Source of the DNA: Deltaproteobacteria bacterium
GTDB lineage: Bacteria; Desulfobacterota; Syntrophobacteria; B119-G9
Length of the DNA: 8,559 nt
Assembly: GCA_003646715.1 (NCBI GenBank)
Contig: QMLL01000055.1
Coordinates: 1-8,559 of the forward strand
Reading direction: 5' to 3'
In this document: positions 1-6,826 of the stretch, piece by piece
Layout of the letters: every line of letters begins with the position of its first letter
How positions within the stretch are numbered: position 1 is the stretch's first letter
The notes under the pieces: model-generated
The model's database searches: none
Told to the model about the DNA's origin: nothing
The model's input: only the letters and a program-made list of their open reading frames with translations
Translations under genes and position numbers: made by a program

Positions 1-480
1 AAACTTGGGATCACCGGTTTCAAAATCGGTTACTCTGGGAACTTCCCCTGTCACGTAGGCTCCGGGAATCACTTCCGAGAACTCGGACGTAAACTGAAAA
101 ATAGCTCCACGAGTCGTGACATATGATTCATTCCAGGGTATACCTATGGAAACCTGCTTTTCGGTAGGGCCAATCGGCATCAGTCTGAACCTTTCAAGGA
201 GTACGTCCTGGTGAGCTATGATAGGAACCGGACCATGAACTCCCAGAAACGCCAGCAATCCTCCAGTATGATCAAAATGCCCATGACTTAAAACTAGCTT
301 GTCAACCTGCTTCAGGTCTTTTTTCAGCCTGTTCGCATTTGCGATCAGGCCAAAACCCTGGCCCGTATCAAACAGAATGGTTCCGTTGGGGCTTTCTATG
401 AGAGCTGCAAAGCCATGTTCACCAATTAGTCCGGGCACAGGTACGGTGTTTTCACATAGTACGGTCACTCGCCATTCCAT
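1..480 (-). CDS. MBL-fold metallo-hydrolase, COG1237-like (3' end outside window)
   Basis: This is the first 160 residues of a metallo-beta-lactamase-fold hydrolase; the C-terminus lies beyond the left edge. The metal-binding motif HGHFDH is at residues 66-71, within LSHGHFDHTGG, and is preceded by the fold's typical FDTG strand end at 37-40. The later stretch GEVPRVTDFE (145-154) and the overall layout resemble the COG1237 group, whose members are often named after a dihydropterin-related synthase of methanogens. Substrate cannot be read from sequence, and that name should not be taken as its function. There is no signal peptide, so it is probably cytoplasmic. The ATG start is supported by AGAAGGAG a few bases upstream on the minus strand. 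A good promoter lies just upstream (527-555) and a terminator separates it from the ligase gene, so it is likely transcribed on its own. Fold assignment is strong; specific role is unknown. Confidence 0.85.
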   Translation of the reverse strand, partial: MEWRVTVLCENTVPVPGLIGEHGFAALIESPNGTILFDTGQGFGLIANANRLKKDLKQVDKLVLSHGHFDHTGGLLAFLGVHGPVPIIAHQDVLLERFRLMPIGPTEKQVSIGIPWNESYVTTRGAIFQFTSEFSEVIPGAYVTGEVPRVTDFETGDPKF

Positions 481-526
481 GGTTCACTCCTTCTCTTATG
501 AATTGGGGTTTAAAAGAACTAAATGC

Positions 527-555
527 ATTATGATCATAACTGATTTAATTTGTAA
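527..555 (-). promoter_or_regulatory. sigma70-like promoter candidate for the MBL-fold gene
   Basis: On the minus strand, TTACAA (550-555) and CATAAT (527-532) are separated by exactly 17 bp. The predicted transcript would start near 520, giving a leader of about 40 nt before the ATG at 480. The rest of the 481-685 gap is AT-rich and shows no other gene or clear element. Confidence 0.5.
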
Positions 556-685
556 TTTCTATGCCGGTTTGAACTGATTTTTCAATTTAATGCAAAAAGG
601 ATGAAGATGTTATTCAAAGCAATTAATCTGTGCAAATCTGGCAGGAAAATGCGGTTAAATCTTAAGAATTTCTTGAGATTCAATT

Positions 686-731
686 AAAAAGCCGGGAACC
701 ATTCAGTTGAGGCTATTGGTTCCCGGCTTTT
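686..731 (-). terminator. Rho-independent terminator after the acyl-CoA ligase gene
   Basis: A perfect 15-bp inverted repeat (687-701 with 717-731, core GCCGGGAACCA) surrounds a 15-nt loop. It starts 9 bp past the ligase stop codon. On the minus strand it ends in TTTTT, as expected for an intrinsic terminator. On the plus strand a run of four T also follows the stem, so it may work weakly both ways, but no plus-strand gene reads into it. Confidence 0.9.
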
Positions 732-739
732 GTCAACAA

Positions 740-2392
740 TTACTTATTGAGTTCTCTCAGCTTTCTCCTGAGGAGTTTACCGGTCGGAGTTCTTGGCAGC
801 GCATCAACAAACTCGATTTCCCTTGGCAGTTTGTAAATGGCGATGTGCTGCTTCAAGAATTCCTTCAGATCATCAAAGAAGGTTTCCTTCGCTTCATATC
901 CGGGCTTCAGAACGATAAAGGCCTTGGTAATCTGTCCTTTTTCCGGATCAGGAACACCAACAACACCAACATCTGCCACACCTTCAAACTTGGCAATGGC
1001 TTCTTCAACTTCCGCAGGCCCTATTCTGTATCCGGAAGACTTGATCATGTCGTCTTCTCTGGATACGAAGAAGATGTTCCATTCTTCATCACGATATACG
1101 GCGTCACCCATCTGGTTCCAGCCATCCCTTACACCCTTCTTCTGGGATTTAAGGAGCCTGTTGTCGTCTACATATGGCTTCCAGTAAAGAGTGCCTGAGG
1201 GTCCCTTAAGGATCATGCTACCGATCTCTTCCGGCTTGCAGTCGTTCCAGTCAGGATCAACTACTCTAACTTTTACGCCAGGAAGTGGCTTACCGATGGA
1301 GTTGGGAACCGGTTTTTCGTTCATCGTGTTAGAGGTTACCAGGTGGAGCATCTCAGTTCCACCAAGCCCTTCCCAGATCGGCTTTCCGGTTAGTTCTTCC
1401 CATGCCTTGAGAGTCTCTGCACCAAGTGCGTCACCACCGGAGGTATAGAGACGTACCGAGCTGATATCGTATTTTTTGAAATCGGGGAATTTCATCAGAG
1501 CTCTGTATGCCGTTGGGAGTCCCGTGAGAACAGTAATTTTGTGCTTCTGAATCAGTTCCATCATATCCGGTGGAGAGAACTTCGGAATAAGAGAAATAGC
1601 GGCTCCACCTTCAAAAGGCATTAGCGTAAATGTACCAAAACCGGCTGCAAAGGATACCGGTGCGGCTCCTCCCAGAACGTCTCCGGGTTTCAGGTTGTAT
1701 ACGTATTTGTTTACCAGCTTTGCTTCGATCAGGATCGGGCGTAAGAAGTGTACACAACCTTTTGGAAGACCTGTTGTACCGGAAGTATACAGAATGATAC
1801 CGATATCAGTCGGCTCGAGCATAGTGGCTTCAAGATCACTGCTGCCTTTCTCCAGCATTTCCTCGTATACCAGGTCTCCATCGGCCTTTACTTCGTCGGG
1901 GTTGCCGCCGATCACGATGACTTTAGTACCATACTCGAAATTCGGCTTGGCCTGTTTTACCGGACCCATAAGAGGTGCATTAACTATGAAGTATTTCATT
2001 TCGGCATTATTGGCCACGAACGCCACTTCTTCCGCAGACCACAACGGAGAAGTAGGTACCGGAATTGCTCCGATTTTTTCCACGGCAAAAATTGCGGTTA
2101 GTGCCTGAGGCGAGTTAACCAGGCGGATACCAACTCTGTCCTGTGGTTCAACTCCAACTTCTTTCAGAGCGTTTCCAAACCTGTTAACCATATCTTGAAG
2201 TTGAGCATATGTATAGGTCTGATCCATAAACTTGATTGCCACGTTGTCTCCTTCACCTTCTCTGACGTGGCGATCAAGGAAGTAATCAGCCAGATTCACC
2301 TTTTCTGGCAAGTCATCTTTAAATTCGTCAGGAATTATATACTCCGGCCATGTGTCTTTTGGGGGGAGGTAGTTTTCGGGAATTTTGCCCAT
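740..2392 (-). CDS. AMP-forming acyl/aryl-CoA ligase (benzoate/2-aminobenzoate-CoA ligase-like)
   Basis: A full-length (550 aa) member of the ANL adenylate-forming superfamily, which activates a carboxylic acid with ATP and joins it to CoA. The phosphate-binding motif YTSGTTGLPKG is at 202-212, the GLGGTEM motif at 342-348, the hinge region SREDDMIKSSGYRIGP at 444-459, and the catalytic lysine in PTGK is Lys539 near the C-terminus. The stretch GGTEMLHLVTSN and the following SIGKPLPG resemble benzoate- and 2-aminobenzoate-CoA ligases, so an aromatic or short-chain acid is the likely substrate; this is inference. The protein is cytoplasmic. The start chosen is the ATG at 2392, with GGAGG eight bases upstream. 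An in-frame ATG 14 codons earlier (2434) has a poor ribosome site and overlaps a promoter candidate. An AcuB-like regulator gene lies upstream on the same strand, and PTGK lysines are the known acetylation site in acetyl- and aryl-CoA synthetases. Confidence 0.9.
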   Translation of the reverse strand: MGKIPENYLPPKDTWPEYIIPDEFKDDLPEKVNLADYFLDRHVREGEGDNVAIKFMDQTYTYAQLQDMVNRFGNALKEVGVEPQDRVGIRLVNSPQALTAIFAVEKIGAIPVPTSPLWSAEEVAFVANNAEMKYFIVNAPLMGPVKQAKPNFEYGTKVIVIGGNPDEVKADGDLVYEEMLEKGSSDLEATMLEPTDIGIILYTSGTTGLPKGCVHFLRPILIEAKLVNKYVYNLKPGDVLGGAAPVSFAAGFGTFTLMPFEGGAAISLIPKFSPPDMMELIQKHKITVLTGLPTAYRALMKFPDFKKYDISSVRLYTSGGDALGAETLKAWEELTGKPIWEGLGGTEMLHLVTSNTMNEKPVPNSIGKPLPGVKVRVVDPDWNDCKPEEIGSMILKGPSGTLYWKPYVDDNRLLKSQKKGVRDGWNQMGDAVYRDEEWNIFFVSREDDMIKSSGYRIGPAEVEEAIAKFEGVADVGVVGVPDPEKGQITKAFIVLKPGYEAKETFFDDLKEFLKQHIAIYKLPREIEFVDALPRTPTGKLLRRKLRELNK

Positions 2393-2429
2393 GGTTTTGT
2401 CCTCCTTCACTAAGTTTATTTTGGTGTTA

Positions 2430-2460
2430 ATCATATCAATCTTACCTGACCCTCTCCCAA
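2430..2460 (-). promoter_or_regulatory. possible extended -10 promoter for the acyl-CoA ligase gene
   Basis: On the minus strand, TGATATGAT (2430-2438) matches the extended -10 form TGnTATnnT. The best -35 candidate, TTGGGA (2455-2460), is weak and 19 bp away. A start near 2423 would give a leader of about 30 nt and would exclude the upstream ATG at 2434. A second, weaker possibility is TTGACT (about 2570-2575) without a clear -10. Confidence 0.35.
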
Positions 2461-2485
2461 GAATAACCAGGCAAGATCATCCGAC

Positions 2486-2530
2486 AAAAAATTCTTCTAA
2501 AGTTTAACTTCACCTCCTTTCTTTAGAAGA
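2486..2530 (-). terminator. hairpin with U-tract between the CBS gene and the ligase gene (terminator or attenuator)
   Basis: On the minus strand, a perfect 10-bp stem (2521-2530 with 2493-2502, TCTTCTAAAG and its complement) is followed after one base by six T (2491-2486). The stem is AT-rich (three G-C pairs), so it would be a moderate terminator. It lies about 57 bp past the CBS stop codon and about 95 bp before the ligase start. The 18-nt loop contains AAAGGAGGTGA, a full match to the anti-Shine-Dalgarno end of 16S rRNA, which is unusual for a plain terminator loop. Confidence 0.6.
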
Positions 2531-2586
2531 TATATCCCTGTATCCTTAGGTACTTAATTTTAAGCTCCAGTCAACATCTATCAGTC

Positions 2587-3195
2587 TTAGCAGGTTGAAT
2601 ACGAAATAACCTCGTGACCTTCTTTTTCCAGCTCCTCAACAAGTTTCTTTGCATCGCATCGACCCAATCTGAAAGAGTAAATCTGGCCATCTCCGGACTT
2701 TTGAGGCACCAGACACACACTTATTATTTCACTGCCTTCCCGTTCAATTACAGACGAAATGGAATCGATTGCTCCGTGTGTACTCCTCGGCTTGACATCA
2801 ATCCTGGACGAAGATTGCAGAATCCCTAGCATCTCCAGAAATGCGTTCAACAAATCTATAACAGTTATCACCCCGACGAGTTGCTCATTTTCTATCACCG
2901 GCATCCCGCCAATTCTGTTTTTCACAAGGAGCCTTGCCGCAGCTTCTATGCTTTCAGAGGCTTCCACAGTTATGGGGTCGTGGATCATTATGTCTTTAAT
3001 AGTGATTTCTTCCAGCATGGAAGGAAAAAGAGCCCCTCTTAAATTAGCATCAGTTAACCAGCCTATCAGACGATCGTTCTCCACCACAGGAAGATGTCTG
3101 ATAAAGTTGGTTTTCAGAAGCTGAATGGCATCTTCGACGGTGGCTTCTTTCGTGACTGTTATGGGGTTTGCGGTCATATATTGTTTAACGATCAT
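2587..3195 (-). CDS. AcuB-like protein with two CBS domains and an ACT-like C-terminal domain
   Basis: A 202-residue cytoplasmic regulatory protein. CBS repeat 1 spans about residues 2-54 (MTANPITV, RHLPVVEN, GWLTDANL) and CBS repeat 2 about 66-118 (MIHDPITV, GGMPVIEN, GVITVIDLL). Each shows the pattern of an xPVV/xPVI core followed by G(V/W)(I/L)T. Paired CBS repeats form a Bateman module that usually binds adenine nucleotides. Residues about 129-202 look like an ACT-type fold, the same order as Bacillus AcuB, which is linked to acetyl-CoA synthetase control. The neighbouring acyl-CoA ligase makes a comparable role plausible but unproven. The start is uncertain. I chose the ATG at 3195 because MIVKQYMTANPITV is the usual family start, though its ribosome site is weak. 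A TTG at 3228 would add 11 residues, but its AAAAGG abuts the codon. Confidence 0.85.
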   Translation of the reverse strand: MIVKQYMTANPITVTKEATVEDAIQLLKTNFIRHLPVVENDRLIGWLTDANLRGALFPSMLEEITIKDIMIHDPITVEASESIEAAARLLVKNRIGGMPVIENEQLVGVITVIDLLNAFLEMLGILQSSSRIDVKPRSTHGAIDSISSVIEREGSEIISVCLVPQKSGDGQIYSFRLGRCDAKKLVEELEKEGHEVISYSTC

Positions 3196-3241
3196 GTTTA
3201 ACCGGTCCCGATCCCGTGTTGTTGCCAACCTTTTAGGGAGT

Positions 3242-3268
3242 ATGTATTTTCAATTAGGATGTATTTTC
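3242..3268. repeat. 10-bp direct repeat upstream of the CBS gene
   Basis: ATGTATTTTC occurs at 3242-3251 and again at 3259-3268, a period of 17 bp. This is about 50-75 bp upstream of the chosen CBS start. It could be an operator pair or an RNA-level element; no function is known. Confidence 0.5.
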
Positions 3269-3304
3269 TGTTGAGAAAATGAATTGCGTATTGAGGTTCA
3301 GGAA

Positions 3305-3377
3305 CTAGGGAATATGGAGGTTCACCACAGGTAGTGTATCCGCTTCAGTTGAGATGTCGCCCGATTACGCTCCCTAG
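3305..3377 (-). other. inverted-repeat-bounded block in the putative leader of the CBS gene
   Basis: CTAGGGA (3305-3311) and TCCCTAG (3371-3377) form a perfect 7-bp inverted repeat around 59 bp that is less AT-rich than its surroundings. In the minus-strand transcript the 5' arm could instead pair with CTCCCTA (3234-3240) nearer the gene, so two exclusive structures are possible. I compared it by eye with common riboswitch cores (c-di-GMP, fluoride, ZTP, guanidine) and found no match. A decayed insertion remnant is an alternative. Confidence 0.35.
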
Positions 3378-3416
3378 AATTAACTCTATTTTCTATGCAA
3401 AACGCACTTTGAGAAA

Positions 3417-3446
3417 ATATTATCAATCTTAGCTTAGAATCAGTAA
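3417..3446 (-). promoter_or_regulatory. extended -10 promoter candidate for the CBS gene
   Basis: On the minus strand, TTACTG (3441-3446) and TAATAT (3417-3422) are 18 bp apart, and a TG sits one base before the -10 hexamer. Transcription would begin near 3410, giving a leader of about 215 nt before the ATG at 3195. Confidence 0.45.
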
Positions 3447-3559
3447 CAACAGCAAATACCACCAATTTATCGCAATCTTTTATTCATAAGCCTGTCTGCA
3501 TAATTTCTATTAAACTATTTCATTGTGAACAAAAAAGCAAGAGAAATTTTTCCCATTTC

Positions 3560-3587
3560 TTGTGAATAAAGCTAAAATCTGTACAAT
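3560..3587 (+). promoter_or_regulatory. upstream promoter candidate for pyrG (P1)
   Basis: TTGTGA (3560-3565) and TACAAT (3582-3587) are 16 bp apart in an AT-rich setting. Transcription would begin near 3594, about 120 nt before the pyrG ATG. Confidence 0.45.
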
Positions 3588-3625
3588 ATAAAACATAAAT
3601 ATAATCAGGTAACAACGGGGCAACC

Positions 3626-3652
3626 TTGACTTTTCCGATGCCTTGCTATATT
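3626..3652 (+). promoter_or_regulatory. downstream promoter candidate for pyrG (P2)
   Basis: TTGACT (3626-3631) and TATATT (3647-3652) have a short 15-bp spacer, but TGC directly before the -10 gives the extended -10 form that tolerates a poor spacer. The start would be near 3659, about 55 nt before the ATG. The initial transcribed bases are not the GGGC run known from the Bacillus pyrG attenuation system. Confidence 0.5.
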
Positions 3653-3714
3653 GCTTGGAAGTAAAAATACTAACCTATTTCTTTTAATTTAGACGGAGTC
3701 AGGAATTGAGGGGC

Positions 3715-5355
3715 ATGAAATTTATCTTCATAACTGGTGGTGTGTTATCCTCGTTGGGGAAGGGGCTTGCAGCTGCATCTATCGGGGCTCTGATGGAAAG
3801 CAGAGGACTGAGTGTCACCTTTCAAAAACTGGATCCGTACATAAACGTGGATCCAGGAACAATGAATCCCTTCCAGCACGGTGAGGTGTTTGTTACTGAT
3901 GACGGGGCCGAAACAGATCTGGATCTTGGTCACTACGAAAGATATACCCAGACAACCATGGGTAAGAAGAATAATTTTACCTCCGGCAGCATTTACTATT
4001 CTGTCATAACGAAGGAACGTAGAGGTGATTACCTGGGCGGAACAGTTCAAGTAATACCTCATATAACTGATGAAATTAAGAGTTGCATCAATAAGTTAAG
4101 GGAAGATGGTGCGGACCTGGCAATAATTGAAATTGGCGGCACAGTTGGCGATATCGAAAGCCTTCCTTTTCTTGAGGCAATCAGGCAATTCAGGGTAGAT
4201 GTGGGAAAGGAAAATGTCGTTTATATTCATTTAACTCTTGTTCCTTACATTAAAGTAGCGGGGGAACTCAAAACGAAACCCACGCAGCACAGTGTAAAAG
4301 AGCTTAGAAGCATAGGTATTCAGCCGGATATTCTGTTGTGTCGCACGGAAAGGTACTTAACGCCGGAAGTTAAAGCCAAGATTGCTCATTTTTGTGATGT
4401 TGAGCAGGATGCCGTCATCACTGCCAAGGACGTAGAAACGATTTATGAGGTGCCTCTTGTATTCCACAAAGAAGGTCTGGACGAAAAAATAGTAAAGTTG
4501 CTGAATATATGGACCCGGAGGCCTCACCTGAGAGCCTGGGAAATGCTGGTAGATCGCATAAAGAATCCGTCCAAAGAAGTTACGATTGCCGTGGTAGGCA
4601 AGTATGTTAATCTGAGAGAATCATACAAGAGTTTGAACGAGGCACTGGTGCACGGTGGATGTGCCAACGATGCCCGGGTGCTAATCAGGTACATAGATTC
4701 AGAGGAAGTAGAGAAAGAGGGCGGAGAAGAACTGGTCAAGGACGTGGATGGGGTTCTTGTACCAGGCGGATTTGGTTCCCGGGGTATAGAAGGAAAGATA
4801 AAGGCGATAAAAAATGCGAGAGAAAACAAGATTCCGTTTTTCGGCATATGCTTGGGAATGCAGCTTGCGGTGGTGGAATTTTCCAGAAACGTTGCAAAAC
4901 TCGAAGGAGCTCATAGCGAGGAATTTAATCCTCACACCCCCTATCCCGTAATATACCTTATGCGAGAATGGTTTGATTACCAGAGCCAGAAAATAGTTTA
5001 TCGCGATGAGAAGTGCGATTATGGTGGGACAATGAGACTGGGGGCATATCCGTGCATTCTTGAAAACGACAGCCTTGCGTATTCTGCTTACAGGACAAAA
5101 GAAATATTCGAGAGACACAGACACAGGTATGAATTTAACAAGGAATATTTTGAAACACTTGGCGAGGCGGGACTCCAATTCACAGGGCTATCTCCTGACA
5201 AGAGCCTTGTCGAAATTGTTGAGCTTAAAGATCATCCCTGGTACCTTGGCTGTCAGTTTCATCCCGAATTCAAATCCAGACCAATGGCTCCTCATCCTCT
5301 TTTTGCATCTTTTATCAAGGCTGCACTGGATTACAGGGAAAGAAATAAGGCTTAG
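3715..5355 (+). CDS. pyrG: CTP synthase (glutamine-hydrolysing)
   Basis: Cytoplasmic enzyme that aminates UTP to CTP using ATP and ammonia taken from glutamine. The 546-residue protein matches the usual length (E. coli 545). The N-terminal synthetase domain (about 1-267) opens with FITGGVLSSLGKG, with the nucleotide-binding Lys16, and contains LDPYINVDPGTMNPFQHGEVFV and EIGGTVGDIES. The C-terminal class I glutamine amidotransferase domain (about 287-540) has the nucleophile Cys379 in GICLGMQL and His516/Glu518 in QFHPEF, so it appears fully active. The start chosen is the ATG at 3715, giving MKFIFITGG as in relatives, with AGGA ten bases upstream. A TTG three codons earlier (3706) also has GGAG at good spacing and cannot be ruled out. 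The stop is 3 bp before kdsA, implying shared transcription. CTP is needed for CMP-Kdo, which fits the neighbours. Confidence 0.98.
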   Translation: MKFIFITGGVLSSLGKGLAAASIGALMESRGLSVTFQKLDPYINVDPGTMNPFQHGEVFVTDDGAETDLDLGHYERYTQTTMGKKNNFTSGSIYYSVITKERRGDYLGGTVQVIPHITDEIKSCINKLREDGADLAIIEIGGTVGDIESLPFLEAIRQFRVDVGKENVVYIHLTLVPYIKVAGELKTKPTQHSVKELRSIGIQPDILLCRTERYLTPEVKAKIAHFCDVEQDAVITAKDVETIYEVPLVFHKEGLDEKIVKLLNIWTRRPHLRAWEMLVDRIKNPSKEVTIAVVGKYVNLRESYKSLNEALVHGGCANDARVLIRYIDSEEVEKEGGEELVKDVDGVLVPGGFGSRGIEGKIKAIKNARENKIPFFGICLGMQLAVVEFSRNVAKLEGAHSEEFNPHTPYPVIYLMREWFDYQSQKIVYRDEKCDYGGTMRLGAYPCILENDSLAYSAYRTKEIFERHRHRYEFNKEYFETLGEAGLQFTGLSPDKSLVEIVELKDHPWYLGCQFHPEFKSRPMAPHPLFASFIKAALDYRERNKA

Positions 5356-5358
5356 TTC

Positions 5359-6183
5359 ATGAGTGATTTGATAAGTAAAATCTACGACGAAAGAGAGTTT
5401 TTCCTCATCGCGGGACCGTGCGTAATTGAAAACGCCGAGCACACGTATCGGGTAGCCAAGATGTTAAAGGAACTGTGCGAAGATAACGGGTTACCCTTCG
5501 TTTTTAAGAGTTCATATGACAAGGCTAACAGAACATCCATAGAGTCCTTTAGAGGCCCCGGATTAATCGAAGGTCTGAAAATTCTGTCTTCAATAAAGAA
5601 CGAGCTTGATATAACAATTACTACGGATGTTCATAGTGTGCAGGACATTGAGAAGGCGGCGGATGTGGTCGACATCTTGCAAATTCCGGCGTTTTTGTGC
5701 AGACAAACTGACCTCCTTGTCGCAGCGGGGAGAACAGGAAGAGCGGTAAACGTGAAGAAGGGACAATTCATGGCTCCCTGGGATATGAAGAATGTTGTGG
5801 AAAAGGTCTTGGCCACTGGCAACAAAAGGGTTATGGTAACCGAACGCGGTAGCATGTATGGTTACAACAACCTGGTGGTTGATATGAGATCCCTGGTAAT
5901 TATGCAGGAGCTGAGTGTGCCCGTGGTTTTTGATGCGACTCACAGTGTTCAGATCCCGGGTGGTCAGGGAAAATGTTCCGGAGGAAAGAGAGAATTTGTG
6001 TGGCCACTGGCTAAGGCAGCGCTGGCCGTAGGTGTCAATGGAATATTTATGGAAGTTCACGAAAATCCAGATCAAGCCCTATGTGACGGACCGAATTCGA
6101 TGCCACTGGCTATTATGGATAAAGTAATCCATCAGATTAGAAAGCTGTCTTCCATGGATTGGGGCAAAATCGATGTTAGTTAA
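5359..6183 (+). CDS. kdsA: 3-deoxy-8-phosphooctulonate (Kdo-8-phosphate) synthase
   Basis: Condenses phosphoenolpyruvate with D-arabinose 5-phosphate to give Kdo-8-phosphate, the first committed step to the Kdo sugar of lipid A core; cytoplasmic. The 274 residues form a single DAHP-synthase-type barrel. Visible signatures are GPCVIEN (19-25), FKSSYDKANRTS (49-60), IPAFLCRQTDLL (109-120), NVKKGQF (131-137), DATHSVQ (192-198) and CDGPNSMPL (242-250). Cys21, His195, Glu232 and Asp243 line up by eye with the four metal ligands of the Aquifex enzyme, so it is probably metal-dependent. The CDGP loop is one I associate with metal-independent enzymes. The start follows pyrG by 3 bp with AAGG eight bases before the ATG. 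kdsC follows after 26 bp. Confidence 0.97.
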   Translation: MSDLISKIYDEREFFLIAGPCVIENAEHTYRVAKMLKELCEDNGLPFVFKSSYDKANRTSIESFRGPGLIEGLKILSSIKNELDITITTDVHSVQDIEKAADVVDILQIPAFLCRQTDLLVAAGRTGRAVNVKKGQFMAPWDMKNVVEKVLATGNKRVMVTERGSMYGYNNLVVDMRSLVIMQELSVPVVFDATHSVQIPGGQGKCSGGKREFVWPLAKAALAVGVNGIFMEVHENPDQALCDGPNSMPLAIMDKVIHQIRKLSSMDWGKIDVS

Positions 6184-6209
6184 TTTTAAGTGGAACAAGA
6201 GAGGGGTTT

Positions 6210-6740
6210 ATGGAAGTACCGTTGTACCTGCTGGAAAAGTTGAAACCGATCAAGTTGTTGCTACTGGATGTTGATGGTGTGTTAACTGACGGTGGTTTGA
6301 TCTATCACGATGATGGAAGCGAGAGTAAAGTTTTTGATGTGAAAGACGGACATGGAATCAAGTTGCTTCAGAGAGCAGGTGTGGAGGTTGGTCTCTTAAC
6401 CGGGAGATACTCGAGAGCCGTCATGAACCGGGCTCGAGATCTGGGAATAGACCTTGTTCGGGAGGGAGTTAAAAACAAAATTAAGGCTTATGACGAGATC
6501 TTGAAACAAGAAAATTTAAAAGATGAAGAAGTTGCATTTATGGGAGATGACCTGGTTGATATCCCCGTACTTAGAAGAGTTGGTTTAGCTATTGCAGTAC
6601 CAGATGCCTGCCAAGATGTGTTCCCATACGTTCATTACACTACTCAACGTTCAGGTGGTAGAGGAGCATGCCGGGAAGTATGCGAGATGATCCTCAAAGC
6701 CCAGAGCAAGTGGTCTTCTGTAACTGACCGCTATTTTTAG
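6210..6740 (+). CDS. kdsC: 3-deoxy-D-manno-octulosonate 8-phosphate phosphatase
   Basis: HAD-superfamily phosphatase that removes phosphate from Kdo-8-phosphate to give free Kdo, the step after KdsA; cytoplasmic and usually tetrameric. The 176-residue length is typical of the capless KdsC (YrbI) type. Motif I is DVDGVLTDG (20-28) with nucleophile Asp20 and acid/base Asp22; motif II is LTGR (63-66); Lys89 and MGDDLVD (111-117, Asp113/Asp114) supply motifs III and IV. The C-terminal GGRGACREVCE (149-159) is the family's conserved tail that reaches a neighbouring active site. GAGGGG lies just before the ATG. A 216-bp gap follows before lptC, with no clear terminator. Confidence 0.96.
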   Translation: MEVPLYLLEKLKPIKLLLLDVDGVLTDGGLIYHDDGSESKVFDVKDGHGIKLLQRAGVEVGLLTGRYSRAVMNRARDLGIDLVREGVKNKIKAYDEILKQENLKDEEVAFMGDDLVDIPVLRRVGLAIAVPDACQDVFPYVHYTTQRSGGRGACREVCEMILKAQSKWSSVTDRYF

Positions 6741-6797
6741 AACTGATCTCTTCTTTTTGTGGTTCTTCTTCCCTGGATTAATTCGAGAAGATAAACT

Positions 6798-6826
6798 TTA
6801 CAGTAAAAAGCGTTAGATGATATAGT
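6798..6826 (+). promoter_or_regulatory. sigma70-like promoter candidate for lptC-lptA-lptB
   Basis: TTACAG (6798-6803) and TATAGT (6821-6826) are exactly 17 bp apart, and TGA directly before the -10 gives an extended -10. Transcription would begin near 6833, leaving a leader of about 124 nt before lptC. It lies in the only sizeable gap of this gene cluster. Confidence 0.5.

Larger units (their letters stand above)
3196..3714. other. divergent intergenic control region between the CBS gene and pyrG
   Basis: About 520 bp without a convincing protein-coding gene. It holds promoter candidates in both directions (minus strand 3417-3446; plus strand 3560-3587 and 3626-3652), a direct repeat at 3242-3268 and an inverted-repeat-bounded block at 3305-3377. 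Most of the region is very AT-rich; the 3305-3377 block stands out as richer in G and C. Short open stretches inside this block give no recognisable protein. Confidence 0.7.

Noticed and set aside
299..577. Plus-strand open frame of 92 codons opposite the MBL-fold gene.
   Set aside because: The opposite strand encodes an intact metal-binding hydrolase with a good ribosome site and promoter; this frame has neither.
707..1198. Plus-strand open frame of 163 codons opposite the ligase gene.
   Set aside because: It overlaps the terminator arm and the conserved C-terminal domain of the ligase; no family resemblance.
2393..2434. Longer start for the ligase at 2434.
   Set aside because: It has a poor ribosome site and overlaps an extended -10 promoter candidate, while the ATG at 2392 has GGAGG at ideal spacing.
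3305..3377. Insertion-sequence remnant or tRNA-like element in the divergent region.
   Set aside because: The bounding 7-mers are short, no target-site duplication or transposase fragment is visible, and no cloverleaf can be folded by eye.
4699..5178. Minus-strand open frame of 159 codons inside pyrG.
   Set aside because: It is antisense to the glutaminase domain of a complete CTP synthase and has no support of its own.
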